NCBI GenBank assembly: GCA_033064195.1
Contig: JARBJD010000101.1
Span: forward strand, 161,008-225,007
Length of the DNA: 64,000 nucleotides
Direction: 5' to 3'
Source of the DNA: Blattamonas nauphoetae
Lineage: Eukaryota > Preaxostyla > Oxymonadida
The notes under the pieces were generated by a model, which had not been told where the DNA came from, did no database searches, and saw nothing but the letters and a program-made list of their open reading frames with translations. Made by a program: the position numbers and the translations under genes. Numbering within the stretch: position 1 is the stretch's first letter; the number at the start of each line of letters is the position of its first letter. Shown piece by piece: positions 58,074-64,000 of this stretch.

Positions 58074-58090
58074 TTTTTTATTTTTATATA
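58074..58090 (+). promoter_or_regulatory. Viral promoter-like motif
   Basis: TTTTTTATTTTTATATAAAG followed by the ATG at 58096. Close to the block-wide consensus. Confidence 0.7.
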
Positions 58091-58095
58091 AAGTG

Positions 58096-59036
58096 ATGCA
58101 ACCAATTCTAAGTTGTCAATTTACGAAACACACAAGTTCTTCTTCAGTACCAACATCAATCACCAACAATGTCATCATAGAGGATAGGAGTAAAGCTGGA
58201 GTTGACAATAGATCATCAAATGTCGAAATGGTCTCGCTAGAGGCTTCGAACCCTCCTTTGGGGAGAGAACGAGGTCCTTATGAACCACCATTAGAGACAT
58301 ATCCAGGGACCTGAGAAGGATCTGATCGATCAGACCTTCATTGATCAGACCTAATTTTTGTTCTTAACAGACTGTTTCATGAAAAGAGAGTTTACTTTCG
58401 AAAAAAACTGTGAAATGAGTCTAATCGACCATTCGAGAGGCTATCTGGTCATAATTGATTGTTTATTGGTTGAATTGAACTGGTACGATGAAGAAAATGA
58501 AGTGAGTAATTGGAAAAAGAGGAAAATCGATACTCCTAATTAGGAAACGGATCAGACCCCCACTTCTGTGAGGTGTGATCCATGATCACACCTCATACAG
58601 TAAACTACAGACCTGATCAGGTCCCTGGACATATCCATCAGCTCCAATTCGATGTCGAACAATTCCACTTCGGGATTACGAATCTAATATTACAGCATTC
58701 AAAGATCAACTGTTGCTAGTGTACAAGAATGCATTCGCTTGTGAAAAGAAACTATTGAATAACCTAATTGAACCATCAAAGAAACTGATCACAAACCAAA
58801 GTGATTTATGTGCACTGATTGCTACACTCACTGGGATCAACGATGTGGTGATCGAATTGGATGATTTATCAACAAAATGTTCATGCATTAATGCTCTCCC
58901 AGTGTTTAGAACCATTTTCAAGATCCTTGTTGGTGGAAAAGATATGAGCATTGCCTTCAATGAAGCATACAACACTATTCTCAATTATGGAATTTCATTG
59001 ACGAAAGCAATACCCGTTAGGGCAGAAGTCTCATGA
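58096..59036 (+). pseudogene. Viral gene of unknown function split by a small MITE
   Basis: Exonic parts 58096-58301 and 58634-59036 join in frame (203 codons) once the 328-bp element and one 4-bp target copy are set aside. The first part begins MQPILSCQFTKHTSSSS and ends EPPLETYP. The second continues DYESNITAFKDQLLLVYK, ACEKKLLNNLIEPSKKLI, TLTGINDVVIELDDLSTK and FRTIFKILVGGKDMSIAFNE to TGA. The second half is helical. With the element present the frame stops at 58314. The family is not recognised. Confidence 0.65.
58302..58629. mobile_element. 328-bp MITE with 13-bp TIRs and 4-bp target duplication inside a viral gene
   Basis: The ends are TCCAGGGACCTGA and its exact complement. It is flanked by CATA at 58298-58301 and 58630-58633. 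A perfect 12-bp stem hairpin (TGAGGTGTGATC, 3-nt loop) lies at 58569-58595, and more inverted GATCAGACC words lie near the left end. It is non-coding apart from an incidental 61-codon frame. Confidence 0.8.
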
Positions 59037-59070
59037 GATTATTTCCTCGCTAAAAATATAAATGAATTGA

Positions 59071-59088
59071 TTTTTTATTTTTACATAA
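59071..59088 (+). promoter_or_regulatory. Viral promoter-like motif
   Basis: TTTTTTATTTTTACATAA directly abutting the ATG at 59089. Confidence 0.7.
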
Positions 59089-59400
59089 ATGGCACCAGGA
59101 AGTTTCAACAAACTCAAAAATATTGGCAAACAATTCTTTCAATTCATCAAACCTCTAGCTCCAACATTACTTCAAGTCGGTGGTGGATTGCTCTCTCAAA
59201 CGAACAGTAAATTTGGACAAACAGCAGGAGGAATTCTTAGTGGATTAGGAGGAATGATGGATTCGTACCAACAGAATAAAGCGATCAATCGAGCACCACA
59301 ACAACCACAGATGATTGAGTACGAACCTCCACGAAATGCTCGGTACGTTAATGATGATATGCCCCAGTCGTCAAACTCAAAGATTCAATTCAAAGGCTAA
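59089..59400 (+). CDS. Small Gly-rich virion-like protein, intact
   Basis: 103 residues. The start MAPGSFNKLKNIGKQFFQFI is an amphipathic basic helix. A hydrophobic Gly-rich middle follows (PTLLQVGGGLLS, FGQTAGGILSGLGGMMDSYQ), then a polar tail. This layout resembles small minor capsid or membrane-active proteins of Polintons and adenoviruses (protein VI-like), but similarity is by composition only. The neighbouring gene at 59438 starts with the same MAPG and has a similar plan, so the two may be paired virion components. It is one of only two uninterrupted genes in the block. Confidence 0.65.
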   Translation: MAPGSFNKLKNIGKQFFQFIKPLAPTLLQVGGGLLSQTNSKFGQTAGGILSGLGGMMDSYQQNKAINRAPQQPQMIEYEPPRNARYVNDDMPQSSNSKIQFKG

Positions 59401-59420
59401 TCATTCACTAATGATCAAAT

Positions 59421-59437
59421 ATTCTTATTTTACATAA
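59421..59437 (+). promoter_or_regulatory. Viral promoter-like motif
   Basis: ATTCTTATTTTACATAA directly abutting the ATG at 59438. A shorter T run than in the other copies. Confidence 0.6.
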
Positions 59438-59700
59438 ATGGCACCAGGTTGGTTATCAAAATTAGCAGCAGTTGGCAAAACATACTCAGAGTTGGAGCTC
59501 CATTTCTGAATCTCATTCCCTTTGTTGGACCAGTAATTTCAAAGATTGCTCAGACAGGTGTTGAGATGATACCAGATGTGAAATCGGATCAGCAAATCCA
59601 TGCAGAAAGATGGCTCCAGTATGAACAAGCAATCAATGAAGGAAATACAGCACTTGCGAACAAACTCAGAGACGAAATACTGAGACTGGAAGAAAAATGA
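59438..59700 (+). pseudogene. Second small virion-like protein, one frameshift
   Basis: The ATG after the viral motif opens MAPGWLSKLAAVGKTYS. At about 59485 the frame shifts and the protein continues as RVGAPFLNLIPFVGPVISKI and EMIPDVKSDQQIHAERWLQY, ending with a helical charged tail (ANKLRDEILRLEEK) at TGA 59700. The hydrophobic middle (APFLNLIPFVGPVI) suggests membrane activity, like the gene at 59089. The lesion is a single-base change. Confidence 0.6.
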
Positions 59701-59755
59701 AACCTAAAATGAGGAAACCAAAAAGAAAAGTAACTAGAGTTAAATCATTAATGTG

Positions 59756-59773
59756 ATTTTTATTTTTGTTAAA
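59756..59773 (+). promoter_or_regulatory. Viral promoter-like motif before the capsid gene
   Basis: TTTTTATTTTTGTTAAA directly abutting the ATG at 59774. Confidence 0.7.
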
Positions 59774-61650
59774 ATGAACTCGCATATAACATCTGACAAA
59801 CAAAAGACATGGAGCTTCAACATTGACTGGCAATAGCACTGGATCAATCAAATACACGAGATGACATTGGTCAAATACAACAGCAACTAATGTCTGAACA
59901 CCACGTTAATTATCTTCTGAATGATGGAGCACACAGTACTTCTATTCAAGAATTGAAACCATCAGAGAATTCACGATTCTATAGAGGACAAGAGACAATC
60001 ATTCCATTGACTGGTACTCAAGACATTTGTCAAATTGATGATTCATTCATTACGTTCACAATCACAACCACTTTGAAAGTCAACAATTGGAACATTACCC
60101 CAGACAAAGTTGGATCATACTCCAATGAAAGAATATTTATGTTCGTAGGACTTAAGCATTCAGCATCAATCTTTAGTAGATTCACAGTTCTTCACAACAA
60201 TCAAAGAATCATTAGCACTTCAAACAATGATGTCTCAATGGAATCACACATCTACAACATGATTAAACCAAAGAGTCAATTGAGAATCGAAAACATTCGC
60301 ACACTCCTTGGGAAAATGCTTGGAAGCATGATGAATCTGTCGCTGGTGTTTATATTCCATTATCATCTTTCACTACAGTGTCACAAGCTGGTGCTTTCAT
60401 GGACACAATTGACGTACCAATTCGTATATCAATCAATCTTGAAGATCTTCTGATTTCAGGGATGACTGACTATCCAAGATGTCTCTTTGGTGATTTGAAA
60501 TTGAGTGTTTACATTAATGAGGATGCGTTCGTGTGTTGTCCTGTAAATCCTGAGCTTACTTTGAAAAATACACTTTCATCCTTCTTTAATGTTGGCTTAA
60601 CAAGACCACCAATTCATCATGCGATCGCTGATTGTCACCAACATCGTCCATGGTTTTTCCATTCTCTACTAGCGAACTGCACCAAGAATTTCGTTCAGAT
60701 TGGCCAATCATTTAGGATATCAGCAGTGACTCAAGACATTTATTACAACTCAGCAGGAACAGTTGCTAAAGAACCAGAATTTGTCGATCAGTATATATCA
60801 TTGAACATTATTGATTACCACGTTGATGATGTGTATTGCATGAGTGCTGGATTCCAAATGAAAGAAATTGCGAAAGAGAATCTGAAGAAAATGTATCAGG
60901 ATCGTCCAGGAACAATTCCAGCAGAAAAGATCTCGTTATATCCATTTCAGAAGACACCAACAGCAACAGGAATTGATTGTACTCAGCAAATGGTTCTCGT
61001 TAATGCCAAGGATATTATGCCCTCTTCCGTCACTACGATAATGAAGTCACCTGTTTCCACAATCCAATGCAGAAAGATCTTCGAGTGCATCTCCTTGACA
61101 AATACTATCCAGATAACTGACATCAACGATTGAGCTCGCTTCTATCAATTTGCATTATCGACTCTCAATCTTGATTCATACCTGACTGTTCCTGATGATT
61201 TGGAGCGTTCACTGACGGATTCTCTTGTTGAGGAACAACTCGAAGGTGATGGAACATATACTGGAGAAAAATGACAAGAGTGCGACCGATTCATGACAAT
61301 ACTGACTTCCTCTTGTGCTTCTCAACTCAAAGAAGTGGATGTCCGACAAACTGTAATGATTCCATAAGTTCCAGAGGTCAAAATATTCCAGTCACATTGA
61401 GATCAAATCCGATTTACCAAGGAGTGATTGACACATACTATAATGTTCTCGATCCAAGTCAAAAGGGTGGTGACATGACAACATTTACGCATCCTCCAGC
61501 ACCGATTCTAGCAACAACTGCAACAACGTGGTGGGTATTACGATTCAGCAATGATATACCGATTGTTGAATACTATCCAAACCACACATTGAAAGCACTC
61601 CACAAGGAACTTGGAATAATGAAATCTCTAAAACAGTCAAAGAAAATAAT
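59774..61650 (+). pseudogene. Major capsid-like protein (double jelly-roll type), broken in several places
   Basis: Coding pieces follow in order. The start at 59774 is followed by an early frame change. 59850-60310 reads LNDGAHSTSIQELKPSENSR, SFITFTITTTLKV and MFVGLKHSASIFSRFTVLHN. After a frameshift near 60315 the next piece runs to 61130 (VPIRISINLEDLLISG, CLFGDLKLSVYINEDAFVC, SAGFQMKEIAKENLKKMY). A TGA follows at 61131-61133, then RFYQFALSTLNLDSYLTVPD and another shift near 61300, with a C-terminal piece (IYQGVIDTYYNVLDPSQKGG, WWVLRFSNDIPIVEY). The total of about 600 residues and the alternation of beta-rich segments fit a Polinton-type double jelly-roll major capsid protein. The TGA could come from CGA. 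At least three lesions make it non-functional. Confidence 0.65.
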
Positions 61651-61658
61651 GAAATTGT

Positions 61659-61676
61659 ATTTTTATTTTTCTATAA
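61659..61676 (+). promoter_or_regulatory. Viral promoter-like motif
   Basis: TATTTTTATTTTTCTATAA directly abutting the ATG at 61677. Confidence 0.7.
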
Positions 61677-62122
61677 ATGAGAAGTATCAGATCTAATCAA
61701 TCCAAACCAACATCGACACTAATTGAACAAATTGAAGTGCAATCGTATATGCCAAAACAGTGGATTCAGAACCCATGTCTATTCTATTCAAGAAGTACAT
61801 CCAACAAATCCTCCAATGCCATCAGGGTTCAAAATGTCCAACGGGGACATATCATTACCAAATCCTCTGTTCAATTGACTTGGTTCATGCTAAAATTAAT
61901 TTAAAAGTGGAAGCAGTTGTAAATAAGTCATTCGAAGTTCATAATATGAAGAAAATGACGATGGTTTTGAGATCCTGTTTTTCAAGCATTTCCCCGCCGA
62001 TCATGAAAAGGACAAATATATACATGACGAAGTCTTCTTTGTATGTAATTTTACAGTGCTGTTGGGATTTGAGGGTTTTTCGGCCATCCACACGATTGAC
62101 GAACAAACACGATGTGAAGTAG
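61677..62122 (+). pseudogene. Viral gene relic of unknown function
   Basis: Begins MRSIRSNQSKPTSTLIEQIE after the viral motif. Protein-like sequence then appears in other frames (VYSIQEVHPTNPPMPSGFKM around 61770-61840; NLKVEAVVNKSFEVHN around 61900), so at least two frameshifts have occurred. Too decayed to identify; position after the capsid gene would suit a minor capsid or virion protein. Confidence 0.45.
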
Positions 62123-62600
62123 GAAACAATCATTAATCATCCTTAAAAAGTACCTAGATGGTTGAAAAGGAATAAGATCTTCATTTGAATATGGTCCATT
62201 TCAAAGAAAGCATAGAAGACAGACGTTACAACGAGATTGTCTGAAACAACAGATAGTTTGAAGTCAATTGAACTCTCCGAACAAGATACGTCTTCACGGA
62301 GAAAGGAGGAGTGCTTGGTCGATCAATATTATCGAATCTCTGTAGATGCCAGATCGTGCGATCTACCCATTTTGATGAATTTTCACACTTGAAAGCAACA
62401 TTGAAAAGAGAGAAGTGACATAATGAATGAAGAAAAGGCATAAATTAACACAGGAGTGCTTTGTCAGGATTTGATTCTCCTAAGATCATGAATTGAGTTC
62501 TTCAACGTGCCAACAACGCGCTCAACGGGGCAAAGTGGTGCCTCCACGAGGTCACCGAGAAAGAGCGCTCCGTGGCAGGTTTCTGAACCCTGAATGCTAT
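62123..62600. other. Viral-like AT-rich sequence, no clear gene
   Basis: Short runs such as RYVFTEKGGVLGRSILSNLC (around 62285-62345) look coding but are bounded by stops in all frames. Probably a decayed gene. Confidence 0.35.
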
Positions 62601-63963
62601 GCCGAATCACAGATGAAATTGAAGTTCCATTGTGCTATGACGGTCATGATGTGACTGAGTTTTCGAAGTGTCATTTACGTATCGATCTCACAGTTACCGT
62701 TCCTTATTCGAAACCAAAGTGCATCTGGGCAATATGTTGGAATGTATGGAATGTTCTACGGATTTAAATCATCATCAGATGCAATTCGAGACATGAGACT
62801 CATTGATAGTCAAGGAAATATTATTGACAATACACTCGTGAATAATCATGTTCACGAATCATTTCTTTATCACACTTCAAGTCGCATGAAGAGAAAACAA
62901 CATGAAGCATTGCTACAGCCCCTTTGGGAAAATGTCCAGAGAATGGATCCAAGCGTATGATACTATCATTGTCCAGTCGATGCTTTTCAAACATCACACT
63001 TACGATACCACTGGTTATTCCATTTGTGAATCTCCCGCCAAGTAATTTCTCTTCGATCAGTATCCAATTCCATCTTTGGCAATCTCCGATTGAGATTTCA
63101 CTTGACAACAGATTCACTTGTGTATTGTCCTATTCGAGTTTCCACAATCGTAAGGAAAACACTTGAAAACAGTATCGATCAAAATCCAAGTAAATCGATA
63201 TCAACTCTGTCAAGTCAATCCGAAACAGAATTAATGTACGATGGAGACTTCTCGATACTGACACAAGAGCTTACATACAGATCGGGAATCCAGTTCAACG
63301 AATTCAGTATTTTCAACCAGCATCATCAGGTACTGTGAAATATATCGCTACATCGACAACAATTTCCACCGTTCTTTCTTCTTCATCAGTTGAAAAGTCA
63401 CTTCGATTTGTTATGGATATCAAATCACTGATGCACAGCACCACTGAATAACACATATTCAAAGACTTATGTTCTGAGTTGGAAAAGAATTGACACAGTC
63501 ATTTCTAACCGTACAAATGCAATGGAGTGAGATCAAACATCAGCATCGCATCAAACTCAACAACTCATGCAATTCATCGTAAGCTTATTCCCTGAAAGAC
63601 CAAACGAGGTATAGCCCCAGAACTCCCTAATATAGTTGGTCAATCTCGAAATGCTTGATCCAACTTCCCTAATTTCCACGTCAACAATCCCACCAGAGTT
63701 CCTATCAAATGATGATGGTGAATGGTGATTCTCATTGATGTTCAGTGACAGAAGAGTTTGAAAATTCAATTTGTTCCACTCCGGAGTTTTCACGACAGAG
63801 GAAAGATTACAAGAGAACAAGACCAGTAACAGAGCAACTTGTTCCACATTTATGGTTCCAACAGATCGAAGCCGAAATTGCTGGTGGTGAAGAAGGTATT
63901 TCGACAGCAGAATCAGTCAATATTGTCTATAGAGGAACACCAATCAAACAAGGTGAACTTTGA
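62600..63963 (+). pseudogene. Second capsid-like relic, heavily broken
   Basis: Pieces in shifting frames: ITDEIEVPLCYDGHDVTEFS with HLRIDLTVTVPYSKPK (62605-62720); YGMFYGFKSSSDAIRDMRLI and VHESFLYHTSSRMKRKQHEA with LWENVQRMDPSV (62730-62958); then fragments to EIAGGEEGISTAESVNIVYR (63850-63940). The plan (beta-strand, then FYGFKSSSDAI followed by LIDSQGNII) parallels the 59774 gene (MFVGLKHSASIFSRFTVLHN), so both appear to be jelly-roll capsid relatives. It may be a second capsid gene of the same virus or part of another copy. The last fragment runs close to the window edge. Confidence 0.45.
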
Positions 63964-64000
63964 TCCATTCACATCAACCCAGAAGGTCCTCCCTCCACCA

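Larger units (their letters stand above)
53899..64000. mobile_element. Polinton/Maverick-type integrated virus, decayed, right end outside the window
   Basis: The block is visibly richer in A and T than the host DNA. It contains an rve-type integrase, an A32-type packaging ATPase and jelly-roll-capsid-like genes, which together define Polintons (a group of eukaryotic integrating viruses). Most genes carry stops or frameshifts; the ATPase and one small gene are intact. No protein-primed DNA polymerase B or adenovirus-type protease was recognised, and the terminal inverted repeats and target duplication were not found, so the left limit given is only the first promoter motif. Confidence 0.8.

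Noticed and set aside
1-64000. tRNA or rRNA genes
   Set aside because: I saw no cloverleaf-like A/B box pairs or rRNA core sequences on reading. A covariance-model scan was not possible here.

Overview
The window looks like nuclear DNA of an anaerobic flagellate, most likely an oxymonad (Preaxostyla) of the Blattamonas/Streblomastix kind. I base this on recall of the gene families, not on a search. The signs are large Ser/Thr-rich right-handed beta-helix surface proteins with a transmembrane segment and a kinase-like tail, a multi-copy all-helical protein family, GT-AG introns of only about 30-100 nt, and very dense transposon debris. There are no operons, Shine-Dalgarno sites, rRNA, tRNA or CRISPR that I can see. 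Long open frames of 500-1200 codons contain no TAA, TAG or TGA, so the standard code fits.

Layout. 1-5.0 kb: most of a large beta-helix protein, entering from the left edge and carrying small frameshifts. 5.3-16.3 kb: three members of a helical (ARM/HEAT-like) family (5.3, 11.0 and 15.5 kb) around a spliced gene for a 1068-residue helical protein (7.3-10.8 kb), plus beta-helix remnants and hAT-like MITEs. 16.3-20.3 kb: repeats, hairpins and gene relics. 20.4-40.3 kb: two paralogous membrane receptors, here called K1 and K2 (beta-helix ectodomain, single TM segment, degenerate kinase domain), both broken by transposons. K1 is split by a 6.8-kb element whose ends and internal complementary region are those of a DIRS-type element. 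K2 is split by a Mutator-like element with 240-bp terminal repeats (itself carrying a nested MITE) and by a palindromic foldback element, and also has one nonsense codon. Removing each insertion restores the reading frame exactly. 41.2-50.5 kb: a coiled-coil protein with a SPRY-like end, a spliced helical gene, two broken genes, and an intact beta-helix membrane protein on the minus strand.

53.9 kb to the right edge: a different, visibly AT-richer block, an integrated Polinton/Maverick-type virus in decay. It has an rve-type integrase, an A32-type packaging ATPase, two small Gly/hydrophobic virion-like proteins, a frameshifted major-capsid-like gene, a second capsid-like relic, and several unknown genes. 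Many of its genes share an AT-rich motif (close to TTTATTTTTNTATAA) that sits on or just before the start codon, probably the viral promoter. No protein-primed DNA polymerase is seen; it may lie beyond the edge.

The host genes here are surface and cytosolic repeat proteins of unknown role. Their order shows segmental duplication (helical gene plus shared 3' flank; receptor plus shared 5' flank) followed by waves of transposon insertion.
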